This document shows positions 52,277 to 61,436 of a DNA stretch of 64,000 nucleotides, in pieces (position 1 is the first letter of the stretch; every line of letters begins with the position of its first letter). The DNA is from Mucilaginibacter gossypii. Lineage in GTDB: Bacteria > Bacteroidota > Bacteroidia > Sphingobacteriales > Sphingobacteriaceae. Location: assembly GCF_900100945.1 (NCBI RefSeq), contig NZ_FNCG01000011.1:62001-126000 (forward strand), read 5' to 3'. The notes below the pieces were generated by a model. The model had not been told where the DNA came from. It worked only from the letters and a program-made list of their open reading frames with translations, and did not search any database. The translations under genes were made by a program, and so were the position numbers.

Positions 52277-52307
52277 AATAAACGCGGACTTGCGGCCCGC
52301 GTTTATT
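52277..52307 (-). terminator. Hairpin after the DUF5670 gene
   Basis: AATAAACGCGG pairs with CCGCGTTTATT (11 bp) around a 9-nt loop, with A/T-rich sequence on both sides. It is 24 nt beyond the end of the DUF5670 gene on the minus strand. Confidence 0.65.
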
Positions 52308-52330
52308 GTTTTCTTATAGAAAAATAGTTT

Positions 52331-52486
52331 TTAAACTGTTGAAGGGCTTCTGATAATGCCAAGTAAAAATGAAATTACGGCAATTACCAATAATGCATGG
52401 ATTAAACCTGTTGCCGAATAGGCAAACACACTGATCGCCCATCCTATTATCAGGATAACTGCGATGATATACAATAATGATCTCAT
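52331..52486 (-). CDS. Small two-helix membrane protein, DUF5670 (lmo0937-like)
   Basis: The 51-residue frame is too short for most gene callers. It reads MRSLLYIIAVILIIGWAISV, followed by FAYSATGLIHALLVIAVISF, then IIRSP. The two hydrophobic helices joined by a short G-L-I-H turn match DUF5670, a small membrane protein common in Bacteroidota and often linked to envelope stress. The function is not known. A hairpin terminator follows. Confidence 0.8.
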   Translation of the reverse strand: MRSLLYIIAVILIIGWAISVFAYSATGLIHALLVIAVISFLLGIIRSPSTV

Positions 52487-52648
52487 AGTTTGATGTATTT
52501 AGTTTGTTATATGTAACACTTTAAAAATCGTGCCATAATTCAATCTCTATTGAAAAATATTATTTATACTGAAAGTAAATTAATTTTATCGAAATAATGA
52601 TTGTGGCATCCCTCTTGCTATATCTTGATGCTACACTTAATGCTACAT

Positions 52649-52984
52649 ATGAAACCATTCTTTATTACTATAGCTAAAAATTTAACTCTTCTTATAGTAC
52701 CGGACAGTGATGCCCATGCAGACGGTCACCCGGTGCTAACCTATACTTATAGTATTTATCGCCGCGATAAATCAACTGTAGCCAAGCTTAACCAGCCTGA
52801 TAAGCTTTTACAGGCAAAAAAAAAAAACAACCCCGATTACCTGGGTTATATCGCTTTTGAGCAGCCGGGAAAAGTGTTTAGTTATGTTGCAGACGGCGAA
52901 AATGAACTATCGCCCGATGAAGTACTCGATGTGATTGAGGAGATCAATCATTTCAGGAATACGCCGCAAATGTGGATTATTTAA
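52649..52984 (+). CDS. Small hypothetical protein
   Basis: The ATG at 52649 gives 111 residues (MKPFFITIAKNLTLLIVPDS); earlier ATGs in frame look like non-coding sequence. It is probably a single alpha/beta domain, with SIYRRDKSTVA, YLGYIAFEQPGKVFSYVADG and a final helix DEVLDVIEEINHFRN. A run of eleven A residues encodes KKKNN in the middle. I do not recognise the family. It converges on the GH76 gene. Confidence 0.55.
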   Translation: MKPFFITIAKNLTLLIVPDSDAHADGHPVLTYTYSIYRRDKSTVAKLNQPDKLLQAKKKNNPDYLGYIAFEQPGKVFSYVADGENELSPDEVLDVIEEINHFRNTPQMWII

Positions 52985-52996
52985 ATTGTGTATAAG

Positions 52997-53050
52997 CACG
53001 CAAAAAACGCGAAGGCGCAAAAAAATATTTGGCGCATTCGCGTTTTGTGG
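52997..53050. terminator. Bidirectional hairpin terminator
   Basis: CACGCAAAAAACGCGAA-GGCGC pairs with GCGC-A-TTCGCGTTTTGTG around an A/T-rich loop. It lies between the converging hypothetical and GH76 genes. Confidence 0.7.
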
Positions 53051-53070
53051 GAAATAGCAGAACGTAATGC

Positions 53071-54204
53071 TTATTTCTTAGTTGGCGGTATCAATTGCAT
53101 GAAAGTTACAATGCTGCTGGCCTCATATGATTGAATATCGCCGGTTGGGGTAGGTACGGCGTAATTACGATAAGTAAGGTTCCGGCCATCGCGATTATTC
53201 CAGCCTGTTTTAACATTGGTTTGAAGCCAGCTGAGGTATTGGCTTTGGGCACCCTCGTTGATCAGTTGCACTATATATTGCGCGAAGATAGCTTTCAGAA
53301 CGCCCTGTTCGTTAAAATCTCCTTCGGCAGGTAATATACCGTTGGTGCACATATCGTTTTTTACATAATCGGCATATAGTTTGGCATCGTTAAGGTAAGC
53401 TGCATCGTTGGTTTGTTTGTATAAGGCCATGGCTGCGCCAATTGCAGTACCCGAGTTATAAGTATAATCCTGGCCACCCGGAGGGTTATTGCCTATTTTG
53501 TTATCGTTCACTTTGCCCGATGCGTCAACCAAATTAGTTTTCGACCATGAATAGATAGATTTGGCCTTGTTGAGATAAGAAACATCCTTAGTGATATTAT
53601 ACAATTTCATTGCTGCTATAACGGTAGGGAAGTTGATACATGAGTTTTTTCCGCTGTGCTGAAAATCCCAGAACATGCCGCCATCTATAGGGTCATAAGA
53701 GCCGTTCCAAACCCTGTCGAACCCGGATTTTGCTTTTTCAAGATAAGTGGCATTGCCGGTAAGCTGGTTGGCGCGCGCCAGGGCAATAACCCACCACATC
53801 ATATCGTCATAAATAAACCAAACGGTGGTGTTGTTCCAGTTGTAGCCATCGTAATGATTATAATTACCCTGGTATATATCGCTAATGCGGGTAAGCTGTG
53901 CAGGGGCTTTGGTACGCTCATAAACATTCATGGCCATATCCCAGTAAATAGCCTGCGTCCATATAGCTGCAACGCCATCTTTTTTAGTGGTGCTGAAGTA
54001 AAGTTTATTATTTGAATCGTAAAAAGCGTTATTGAATGCTGTATAGGCAAGGTCGGCATCGGCACTGCTAAATCCGGTACTGTTATCGGTTTGGGTAGTA
54101 TCCGTGCCCGGTTTAGCGGTAACGGGTATAATATCCTTACCCTTGCTACAGCTTACGATAGTAATGAACAAGCTCAGGATCAAAAAGCGGATTGGTTTTT
54201 TCAT
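53071..54204 (-). CDS. GH76 family alpha-1,6-mannanase lipoprotein
   Basis: Start chosen at 54204 (MKKPIRFLILSLFITIVSC), whose signal ends in a lipobox Cys (IVSC), so it is a lipoprotein. The 377-residue product has the GH76 core: the catalytic Asp pair in VWFIYDDMMWWVIALARA (about residue 130), GGMFWDFQHS, TYNSGTAIGAAMALY and a final YEASSIVTFMQL. GH76 enzymes cut alpha-1,6-mannan backbones inside the chain. It may work with the GH92 mannosidase on fungal mannan, though the two genes are not adjacent. Confidence 0.9.
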   Translation of the reverse strand: MKKPIRFLILSLFITIVSCSKGKDIIPVTAKPGTDTTQTDNSTGFSSADADLAYTAFNNAFYDSNNKLYFSTTKKDGVAAIWTQAIYWDMAMNVYERTKAPAQLTRISDIYQGNYNHYDGYNWNNTTVWFIYDDMMWWVIALARANQLTGNATYLEKAKSGFDRVWNGSYDPIDGGMFWDFQHSGKNSCINFPTVIAAMKLYNITKDVSYLNKAKSIYSWSKTNLVDASGKVNDNKIGNNPPGGQDYTYNSGTAIGAAMALYKQTNDAAYLNDAKLYADYVKNDMCTNGILPAEGDFNEQGVLKAIFAQYIVQLINEGAQSQYLSWLQTNVKTGWNNRDGRNLTYRNYAVPTPTGDIQSYEASSIVTFMQLIPPTKK

Positions 54205-54289
54205 ATGATAAATGTTGGTTAGTAATAGGCTTATGTCTGGTAGCGGAATAAGGTAGTTATTCGCAGGCAAGGCAATTATAGGTTAAAAA

Positions 54290-54680
54290 ACAACCGCTAA
54301 CCAACGTTTTAACCCACAAAAAATCATTAACCCAATTCTTAACCGTGATTTTAACCGGGTGAGGGGCGTTTTTACGTAAGACATAATAAACTTCGTCATG
54401 CTTGTTTCAACACCCCATTTGCTAAGCCGGCGGCAAGGCAAACATTTATTGAAATTGCTGTGTTTTGTGTTTAAAAGCTGGGTGATCTGCACGGCGGATA
54501 CCTCAGGGTCCTCTGCGAGAGACCCTGAAGGGACGAGAATATCCTTAGCCCAAGTTTTGCGGGCCGGGATTGATGAGTCGGGTAACTTGGGCTTGCGTAT
54601 CACAAGTCAGCCAGCACACATCCGAGCCCGCAAGACTTGCGCTAAAAAAGTAAATAAAAGCTCTAAAAAATAAAACTGTA
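54290..54680. repeat. Repeat-rich non-coding gap
   Basis: No gene is convincing here. A hairpin CAGGGTC-n-GACCCTG lies near 54504-54528, and the 9-bp pair GCCCAAGTT / AACTTGGGC flanks 54547-54590. CCCGCAAG / CTTGCG motifs recall the element at 59800-59915. It looks like another intergenic dispersed element. Confidence 0.45.
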
Positions 54681-54687
54681 TTTAACC

Positions 54688-56121
54688 TTACGCAGGTTTA
54701 CGTTTTGCGGCAGGTGGTTTAGTTTCCTTTTTCTCTGGCGAAGGTACCGCCGCGGTAACTGGGGGCTGTTGAGGTTTATGCCCGTGTACCAGCCGCTCAT
54801 GCATGAAGTGTGTAAGCTTATGATGGAATGGTACCAGCACGGAGGCCAGGCATACCAGGATTACCAATTCAAGTACGGGTAAATGGTTACTGAGGCGCTG
54901 CACAAAAGGATGAATAAACAGGGTTAGAAATTCAAAAGCCAGCAGCAGGCATAACACGCTCATAAACTCAATCACCTTGCGGTGGGTACGGCTTTTGCTC
55001 AGCAGTAACACTACCAAAAAAAATGTCGGGATAAAAACAGCTATGCCTACCATTTGCAGATTAATTATCCGCGCCTCTTCTTCGCGGTGCTTTTCTTCGG
55101 CAATTTCTTCCTGCCGCGCTGCTTCGTTAAAACTTAAGGTTTGGATCTGCTTAATTTTTTCGGCATTGAACATACTGTCTTTGGCGGCGAGTGCGGTTTT
55201 TAAATAAAGCAGTTCAAGGTGCTCATTTTTGCCCCGGTACACATCGGTAAGCAGGTTGCTGGCGTGAAAAATCCCCTCGGGATATAGGGCGGCTTTTGCG
55301 GCATTAAGGGCCAGCGTTGCATAATAGATGCTTGAATCGGCCATACCTTTTTGCTTATAGAGTTGTGCTACGCTGTTATAGCTGTCGGCAAGGCTGTTTT
55401 GATCGTTTACTTTTGCAGCATAACTTATACTCACCCGGTAATAATCAAGCGCCAGGGCGGTATGTCCCATTTTATAGTTAATGTCGCCTAAAATGGATAA
55501 GGTGTTAGGCATGGTAGCCGTATCTTTCAGGGTTTGCTTTATGGCATAAGCCTGCATCTCATAGTTTAAAGCCGAATCAACCTTGTTAAGCTTGATGTAG
55601 CAGTTGCCAATATTGGCCAGGATAATCCCCAGGCGCGCTGTTTCATGCAGTTCTTCGGCAACAGCTTTAGCTTTAAAATGGTAGGATAGGGCTTTTACGT
55701 TATCCAATTGGTCGGAGTAAACGATGCCTATATCGCTGAGACTTTTTAAAATACCCAAACGGTCGTTAATTTCTTCGCGTATTTTTAGTGAGTTGAGTAA
55801 AAAAGAAAGGGCCTGGTCATACTTGCCATTTTTCCATAAAACCACACCCAGGCGGTTCATGCAATCGGCCTCGCCTTTTTTGAACGAGAATTTGCGGGCC
55901 AGCTCAAGCCCCTGCTGCGCATAAATCAGCGCGCTATCAGGCCGGGTGGCCTGCAATTGTAAGCTTAATTGGCGTAATGGTTCAACACCCGCGGTATCAT
56001 TTTTATGCCGGGCCGCTTCTGATCTTAACCGATTTAATATGTTTTTTTGAGCATAGGTATCCGTGGCGATGCCGGTTAAAAGGCATACGCAAACCATTCC
56101 CTTTAGTATGTGGTTTAGCAT
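54688..56121 (-). CDS. TPR membrane protein
   Basis: The 477-residue product has a signal peptide (ending TDTYA), tetratricopeptide repeats over about residues 40-330, a coiled segment (EEIAEEKHREEEARIINL), three membrane helices (VGIAVFIPTFFLVVLLL, FMSVLCLLLAFEFLTLF, VLELVILVCLASVLVPF) and a charged Pro/Lys-rich tail. The architecture is like that of TPR sensor kinases but without any kinase domain. It may therefore be a truncated or stand-alone sensor. The ligand is unknown. Confidence 0.75.
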   Translation of the reverse strand: MLNHILKGMVCVCLLTGIATDTYAQKNILNRLRSEAARHKNDTAGVEPLRQLSLQLQATRPDSALIYAQQGLELARKFSFKKGEADCMNRLGVVLWKNGKYDQALSFLLNSLKIREEINDRLGILKSLSDIGIVYSDQLDNVKALSYHFKAKAVAEELHETARLGIILANIGNCYIKLNKVDSALNYEMQAYAIKQTLKDTATMPNTLSILGDINYKMGHTALALDYYRVSISYAAKVNDQNSLADSYNSVAQLYKQKGMADSSIYYATLALNAAKAALYPEGIFHASNLLTDVYRGKNEHLELLYLKTALAAKDSMFNAEKIKQIQTLSFNEAARQEEIAEEKHREEEARIINLQMVGIAVFIPTFFLVVLLLSKSRTHRKVIEFMSVLCLLLAFEFLTLFIHPFVQRLSNHLPVLELVILVCLASVLVPFHHKLTHFMHERLVHGHKPQQPPVTAAVPSPEKKETKPPAAKRKPA

Positions 56122-56204
56122 AAATTATAAAATAAAACAAAGCCCCCATTTTAGGAAGGGGATAGATATACAGGGCAATGGCACCAGCCGGATAAAACAG
56201 ATTC

Positions 56205-56384
56205 CTAACTATCCATCGAAGGTTCTTCAGCTGCATTATCCGGGTCGGGCGAAGCTACAAACCCGTCGGCGGCTTCGTCTTCGGGCTCAAGGCCTGTTTC
56301 ATTATCAGCAAATCCCATTGAGGTATTTTTGTCCCTAAAACCCATAGAGGTGTTTTTGTCGAACGCTTTGGTTGATGTACTCAT
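56205..56384 (-). CDS. Small acidic hypothetical protein with internal repeat
   Basis: The 59-residue frame (MSTSTKAFDKNTSMGFRDKN) holds a repeat, DKNTSMGF, twice with 3 residues between copies, followed by a Glu/Asp-rich tail. No fold or family is known to me. It lies 83 nt upstream of the TPR membrane protein gene on the same strand and may be co-expressed with it. Confidence 0.5.
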   Translation of the reverse strand: MSTSTKAFDKNTSMGFRDKNTSMGFADNETGLEPEDEAADGFVASPDPDNAAEEPSMDS

Positions 56385-56617
56385 GGCTTTAATGTTTAAA
56401 AATCAGTTTGAGTTCAGTTAATTGCTAAGCGAGCAGGTATATAAATATACATTTATATTTTATTGATGGTCAAATCTTTACGCTTTATGTGAAATAGAGT
56501 GCCGTTTTATGCGGATAGTTGCCGGTTTTGCGGAAAGTATATTAAATGAGACTGAAAAAAAGAAACCGTCAGCTCATAAAGGAGTGGATAAAATAGAAGT
56601 GACCGAAACAAATTTAT

Positions 56618-57220
56618 TTACACTTGCGACAGGGCTTTTTTTCGATGAAGTAAGGCCTCTTTTACATACTCTCCGTGGTTTTTATGCCAGGTGGTTATTT
56701 CGGCCGGATCGACAAATTTTATTTCGAGGCTTTCTATGGATGTTTCGATATTGCCGCTAACGTATTTGCATAAATAAAGCACTACAACTGAACTATGGGG
56801 CTGCTGAAATTGACCGGCGGGGACAGCGAAGAATTTAATGATCTCAACCGGTTCAACAATTAGCCGGGCCTCTTCCCAAAACTCACGTTTCATGGCTGTT
56901 TCCGGGTCTTCGCCAATATCAACCCAGCCGCCGGGCAAACCCCACAAAAGGTCGTCGCTGCGGTGCTCAACCAGCAGGCGGCCATTGTCATCAAACAAGA
57001 TACCGTTAACTCCTACTTTGGGTGTGGCATATCCCAGATCGTTACGAAAGCGTTCTTTTAAAACTTCGGTTTCCAGGCCGGTAAATTCGCTGTACTCCTG
57101 TGTGGCTATATCCAACAGTTTTTGATAGCGCTCCATATCGAAAGGGCTTTTGGTATACCTGATACCGGTTTGTGCCAGGGCATAAATGTTTTCAAGCAGG
57201 TCGATATAATTCTTTTTCAT
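56618..57220 (-). CDS. Nudix hydrolase with N-terminal helical domain
   Basis: The 200-residue product carries the Nudix box GGWVDIGEDPETAMKREFWEEA, close to GX5EX7REUXEEXGU but with Ala in place of the last Gly. The N-terminal part (about 1-60) is helical, as in the Nudix group that has a DUF-type N-terminal domain (YALAQTGIRYTKSPFDMERYQKLLDIA). These enzymes split X-linked nucleoside diphosphates such as ADP-ribose; the substrate is not clear here. It stands alone on the minus strand. Confidence 0.88.
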   Translation of the reverse strand: MKKNYIDLLENIYALAQTGIRYTKSPFDMERYQKLLDIATQEYSEFTGLETEVLKERFRNDLGYATPKVGVNGILFDDNGRLLVEHRSDDLLWGLPGGWVDIGEDPETAMKREFWEEARLIVEPVEIIKFFAVPAGQFQQPHSSVVVLYLCKYVSGNIETSIESLEIKFVDPAEITTWHKNHGEYVKEALLHRKKALSQV

Positions 57221-57341
57221 ATGGTGCCTGCAATATAGCTAACAGCTGATATAACCGGGGTAAAGAAATTATAAAATCATTGTTTAAAGATGTTTTGCGT
57301 ATGGAGGGAATTTGTTACTTTTAAATACTCTGGGATTTTCT

Positions 57342-57402
57342 TGTGCCTGCTTCCTGCTGATTAGGTTCAGGATATACGAGTTCGAATCTCGTTCTGGGCA
57401 CA
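57342..57402 (+). pseudogene. tRNA-like remnant lacking a D-arm
   Basis: TGTGCCT and GGGCACA close a 7-bp acceptor-like stem. The T-arm ACGAG-TTCGAAT-CTCGT (57376-57392) is perfect, and a CCTG-n-CAGG hairpin stands where an anticodon arm should be. There is no D-arm and the total is only 61 nt. It is probably a decayed or non-canonical tRNA-like element rather than a working tRNA. Confidence 0.5.
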
Positions 57403-57433
57403 CTTTATAGTTTCACGGCAATCTATAACTCTT

Positions 57434-57450
57434 GAGAGTTCGAGTCTCTC
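57434..57450 (+). pseudogene. Isolated T-arm of a second tRNA-like remnant
   Basis: GAGAG-TTCGAGT-CTCTC is a perfect T-arm, but I could not find matching acceptor, D- or anticodon arms around it. It follows 32 nt after the remnant above. Confidence 0.4.
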
Positions 57451-57594
57451 TTCGGAAATGAGTACTTTATTATCTGTCGCATTCAACCTATCATTGGTCG
57501 CATATACACCGCAGGCATTATTGCCTTATTGCTGAGATTTGTATCATAATAAAAAACAAATTTTAAACATCAACCACTTTGGGAGGTAAATCTT

Positions 57595-58188
57595 ATGAGA
57601 AAGATAATCGTTTTAACATTCATGACATTAGATGGCGTAATGCAGGCACCCGGCGGACCGGAAGAAGATCAATCAGGCAGTTTTAAATATGGCGGCTGGT
57701 CGGCACCTTTTATGGATGAAGTTTCGGGTAAGATGATGCAGAAGCAGATGGAAGCGACAGATATTCTGTTAGGCCGGAAAACGTTCGACATTTTTGAAGA
57801 GTATTGGCCTAAGCATGCGGATTATTGGCCTGGTATCAATGAGGTAACAAAATACGTGTTATCCAATACAAAGGATAAATCCGATTGGAACAACAGCGTG
57901 TTCCTTACAAGCATAGAAGATATTAAAAAACTGAAAGATTCAGAAGGTTCGGACATCAAAGTCTGGGGCAGCGGCGAACTGGTTAAGTTGTTACTGAAAC
58001 ATGACCTGGTGGACGAGCTTTGGCTTAAAATATACCCGGTACTGCTTGGCAAAGGAAAAACCATATTCAGTGAGGACACCGTGCCTACTACTTTGGAGGT
58101 AACAGAAAGCACCGTTACACCAAGCGGAGTGGTCTTTGTTAATTACAAACGCGCCGGGGAGGTTAAGACCGGTAATATGGGAGCTTAA
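57595..58188 (+). CDS. Dihydrofolate reductase family protein (RibD C-terminal domain)
   Basis: The 197-residue protein begins KIIVLTFMTLDGVMQAPGGP, has ILLGRKTFDIFEEYWP and ends with VWGSGELVKLLLKHDLVDELWLKIYPVLLG-KGKTIF, the features of RibD C-terminal/DHFR-like reductases. These bind NAD(P)H, but the physiological substrate in this subgroup is unknown. A GGGAGG ribosome site lies 9 nt before the ATG. It converges on the ATPase gene. Confidence 0.88.
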   Translation: MRKIIVLTFMTLDGVMQAPGGPEEDQSGSFKYGGWSAPFMDEVSGKMMQKQMEATDILLGRKTFDIFEEYWPKHADYWPGINEVTKYVLSNTKDKSDWNNSVFLTSIEDIKKLKDSEGSDIKVWGSGELVKLLLKHDLVDELWLKIYPVLLGKGKTIFSEDTVPTTLEVTESTVTPSGVVFVNYKRAGEVKTGNMGA

Positions 58189-58208
58189 AAAAGCTTGGAG
58201 GGAATTAC

Positions 58209-58952
58209 TCATTCCCCAAAAAGGATCCGCGTCATCTCTGTATAGTTGTTCAGGAAATGTTTGGTAACCATGTAATGCTCCGTTTCTTCGTAACGTACCT
58301 GTTTAATACCCGAATCATCCAGTTGGTAAATGGTTGCACCCGGGTAGGCTAATAAAATGGGGGAGTGGGTGGCTATAATGAACTGTGAGTTTTCATTCAC
58401 AAGCGTATTGATGAGCGAGAGTGCCGCCATTTGCCTGTTTGGCGATAAGGCGGCCTCCGGCTCATCAAATATGTAAAGCCCGTTGCCGGTAAGCCTGTTG
58501 GTTAGCGTAGCCATGAACGATTCGCCGTGTGAGCATTCATGAAGCGACTTTACTCCATATTGCCGTGCAAACGTGCCTTTGTCGTTTTCATAAACATTTT
58601 CCATATAGGTGGCTACGTTATAAAAGCTTTCGGCCCGGAGAAAGAAATAATCGGTTGGCTTTTTGTAGCTTTTTATACCGGTTAAATAATTGAAAAGTTG
58701 CGACGAATTATTATGCGTTTGAAACTGCGCGTTTTTTGAGCCTCCCTCGATACTGAAACCCATATGCAAAGCGATGGCCTCTACCAGCGTTGATTTCCCC
58801 GAACCATTTTCGCCAATGATAAAAGTAACATCGCGATGGAACTTTAATGACGACAAGTTCCTGATAGCCGGGATGTGAAACGGATAAGCATCAAACGATG
58901 GCACCATATCTCGTTTCAGTTGGATCTCCTGGAGAAAAGGTTTGGCTTCCAT
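58209..58952 (-). CDS. ABC-type AAA ATPase (SMC/RecF-like small protein)
   Basis: The 247-residue protein has Walker A IIGENGSGKST, an ABC signature-like stretch (HECSHGESF), and Walker B LYIFDEPEAALSPNRQ with an H-loop (IIATHSP). There is no membrane part. Family members act alone or with a partner in stress or defence, but the role of this group is unclear. The gene for a two-helix membrane protein ends 36 nt upstream, so the pair may be one operon. Confidence 0.85.
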   Translation of the reverse strand: MEAKPFLQEIQLKRDMVPSFDAYPFHIPAIRNLSSLKFHRDVTFIIGENGSGKSTLVEAIALHMGFSIEGGSKNAQFQTHNNSSQLFNYLTGIKSYKKPTDYFFLRAESFYNVATYMENVYENDKGTFARQYGVKSLHECSHGESFMATLTNRLTGNGLYIFDEPEAALSPNRQMAALSLINTLVNENSQFIIATHSPILLAYPGATIYQLDDSGIKQVRYEETEHYMVTKHFLNNYTEMTRILFGE

Positions 58953-58988
58953 AGTAGGGTAAAGATAGGGAATGGAGGTGAATAAAGA

Positions 58989-59768
58989 TTATAATCGAAA
59001 TAGCTTAGCCAGTGCACGATATATCACCCATACAACAGGATAACACATCGCAATTGCAAATATTATTAATGATATAGCATAGAGATCATTACTGAATTTA
59101 TATGTTAAATCAACCTTTGATAATATTACTATTTCGGCTCCCAATATCAATATATACAATGCCATTTTTATAGTAAACTGGTGTATAAAATTGATGGGGT
59201 TTTGCGCCTGCTTGAATGTCTCGTTTTGCTCAATTCTTTGTTGTGCTATATTAAAAATGAGCGTTTCGATTTGGTCATTTATGGAAGGCCACATATCGTA
59301 ATTGTCCAATGCAAAATCTTTATAGATCGATAAAAATTCTAAAATTTCAATACGCAGATAGTCGTAGTGTTCCGGGCGGAATGCTTCCTGCAGCTCATCG
59401 CTAAACTGGTATAGCGAACCCATTTTGTCACCGGCCATCGTATCATTTAACGCGATGCGGTCCATTACTTCGCATGCTTTTTGTAACCCGATATTATTGC
59501 TATTGAGTTTATGATAAATTAACCCAAGCAATACATTGCCTATAATAGGTGCATTGCTTATACTTATTTTGTCTTTGATAAGCACCTTTGCTTCTGTGAT
59601 GCTCTTGCTCATTGAAAGCTCAATGAAAAAATAATCCGGAATATCTTCTGTAGTGATGATGATATCATCGGCCCATTTTACAGCTTCGGCTTTTGTAATT
59701 AGTTCCCATTGCAGGCCCCAATAAAATACTTCAAGCAAGAGGTTATATGATTGCGACAATATAAGCAT
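58989..59768 (-). CDS. Hypothetical membrane protein with two C-terminal helices
   Basis: The 259-residue protein has a mostly helical N-terminal two-thirds (KAEAVKWADDIIITTEDIPD, then LKVLGLIYHKLNSN-like segments) and two membrane helices near the end (MALYILILGAEIVILSKV, AISLIIFAIAMCYPVVWVIY). I do not recognise the family. It is followed by the ATPase gene on the same strand, so a sensor plus ATPase arrangement is possible. Confidence 0.6.
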   Translation of the reverse strand: MLILSQSYNLLLEVFYWGLQWELITKAEAVKWADDIIITTEDIPDYFFIELSMSKSITEAKVLIKDKISISNAPIIGNVLLGLIYHKLNSNNIGLQKACEVMDRIALNDTMAGDKMGSLYQFSDELQEAFRPEHYDYLRIEILEFLSIYKDFALDNYDMWPSINDQIETLIFNIAQQRIEQNETFKQAQNPINFIHQFTIKMALYILILGAEIVILSKVDLTYKFSNDLYAISLIIFAIAMCYPVVWVIYRALAKLFRL

Positions 59769-59789
59769 TCGTGATTCGGTTTAGTTGTT

Positions 59790-59915
59790 TGCCTACCCAG
59801 TCCCAGCTCCCGCAAGCGCCCTCGCTTGTGGGCATTATTAAGCAAACCGGTGGCTCTCCATGTAGATAACCTAAACGCGGGCCACAAGTGAGGACACTTG
59901 CGGCAGCGTTTAGAA
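59790..59915. repeat. Dispersed intergenic repeat with nested hairpins
   Basis: AAACGC / GCGTTT at about 59871-59911 enclose CAAGTG-AGGA-CACTTG, and CCCGCAAGCG / CGCTTGTGGG pairs at 59811-59840. There is no coding capacity. It sits between the rtcB stop and the hypothetical membrane protein gene. Confidence 0.5.
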
Positions 59916-59969
59916 ATATAATTAAAAATCTGATTTTCAACTTCAAACTCCCAAGTTAAGACTCTTCTC

Positions 59970-61424
59970 CTAATCCTCCGGCTTTTCCTTAGCATCCGCC
60001 ATCCGCACTATCCTCGGCTGAAAGCTTGCCAGTACATCAACCAGATCATGCTGGGCGGCCATCACAGCATGGATATCCTTGTACACCATCGGCGCTTCGT
60101 CCAAATCGCTTCCCATCAGGGTGATGCGTTTATCTGCGAGGTTAGCGGCAACTGCTTTCGGGTCGACAGTTTTGAAGGCGGCGCTTCGGCTCATTAAACG
60201 GCCTGCACCGTGTGAGGCGGAGTTGATAGAAGCCGCATCGCCTTTACCGCGCACTACAAAGCCAGGTGTGCTCATACTGCCGGGAATGATCCCTAATACA
60301 CCTTCGCCTGCCGGAGTAGCGCCTTTTCGGTGTACCATTACTGCGGTACCATCGGCAAGCTGCTCTTTCCAGGCAAAGTTGTGGTGGTTTTCAATCATCA
60401 TTACCGGTTTAAGGTTAAGCGCACGGGCAATTTTGTTATGGATTTCGTGATGATTGGCGCTGGCGTAATCGCCGGCCAGGTTCATGGCAATCCAGTATTC
60501 CTGCCCTTCGTCGTTATCTAAATTTAACCATGCCAAATGCTTGGCCTCCTGCGGAAGCTTGGTTTTGCTCATAGCAATTTTTGAGTAATGATCGGCAATG
60601 CTCCCTCCAAACCCGCGCGAACCTGAGTGCGACAATAAAGCGAGGTAACCACCGGCCGGGATGCCTTCAAGCGCTCCTTCGGCAACGGTAAGTTCGCCCC
60701 ATTCAACAAAGTGGTTGCCGGTACCCGAGGTACCCAATTGTGAATAGGCTTTATTCTTAAGGTTCCGGATTGTCTTGGTTTCGCTCCATACAGGGCTGTC
60801 GAACAACGAGGTATCAAAATGCGTTTTGGTAACCCCGCCAATGCCGAAGTTGGTATGATCAAGCAGAAGCCCTTTAAGAATGTCGGTTTCGGTGTCAACC
60901 ACACCGGCAGGCAAATCAAAAATACTCAAACACATACGGCAGGCAATATCCACCCCAACCGCAAAGGGGATGATGGTATTGGCAGTTGTAGCCAGCACAC
61001 CGCCAATAGGCAAGCCGTAACCCTGGTGGGCATCGGGCATTAAAGCACCTGCTACGGCTATGGGTAACTTAATCGCGGTTTTCATCTGCGCAAGCGCACC
61101 CACTTCAATATGCTCAAGGCCGTAAACCGGGAAATCGGCAATTTCCTGTTTCAGTGCGAAGTTGGTTCGCGGCTGTTTTAAAAATTTTCCTTCTTTTCGC
61201 AGATCAATTACCGCCTCGGCCAGGTTCTTAAACTTGCCGCCTTTTTTAAGGGCATAAGGCATTGGGTCGTCAATAAGGGCTTCCAGGTTGGCCAGGATCT
61301 GTTCCTTATCCATTACGCCGTGTTTTAGCAGGCCATTCGCCACACGGCTAAAGTTCTCCAATATTTTTACGTCGTTAATACCTAATGCGGTTAATTCGTT
61401 GTTGCTTATTTTTATCTTTTCCAT
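59970..61424 (-). CDS. rtcB: RtcB-type RNA ligase
   Basis: The 484-residue product shows the RtcB blocks: DAHQGYGLPIGGVLA, FAVGVDIACRMC (metal-binding Asp and Cys), SQLGTSGTGNHFVEWGEL, HSGSRGFG, NHHEIHNKIA and the guanylation motif SHGAGRLMSRS, with the nucleophile His near residue 404. It joins 2',3'-cyclic-phosphate or 3'-phosphate RNA ends to 5'-OH ends, using GTP. A 23-bp palindrome shared with the Ro60 promoter lies upstream. The WYL regulator is divergent. No archease or RtcA gene is present in the window. Confidence 0.95.
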   Translation of the reverse strand: MEKIKISNNELTALGINDVKILENFSRVANGLLKHGVMDKEQILANLEALIDDPMPYALKKGGKFKNLAEAVIDLRKEGKFLKQPRTNFALKQEIADFPVYGLEHIEVGALAQMKTAIKLPIAVAGALMPDAHQGYGLPIGGVLATTANTIIPFAVGVDIACRMCLSIFDLPAGVVDTETDILKGLLLDHTNFGIGGVTKTHFDTSLFDSPVWSETKTIRNLKNKAYSQLGTSGTGNHFVEWGELTVAEGALEGIPAGGYLALLSHSGSRGFGGSIADHYSKIAMSKTKLPQEAKHLAWLNLDNDEGQEYWIAMNLAGDYASANHHEIHNKIARALNLKPVMMIENHHNFAWKEQLADGTAVMVHRKGATPAGEGVLGIIPGSMSTPGFVVRGKGDAASINSASHGAGRLMSRSAAFKTVDPKAVAANLADKRITLMGSDLDEAPMVYKDIHAVMAAQHDLVDVLASFQPRIVRMADAKEKPED

Positions 61425-61436
61425 AGCGCTCTTAAA

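Noticed and set aside
54283..54603. 106-residue open frame upstream of the GH76 gene
   Set aside because: It spans intergenic hairpins and repeats, has no start context, and shows no domain.
56509..56760. 83-residue open frame opposite the 3' end of the Nudix gene
   Set aside because: Its second half is the antisense of the Nudix coding sequence, and the first part has no features.
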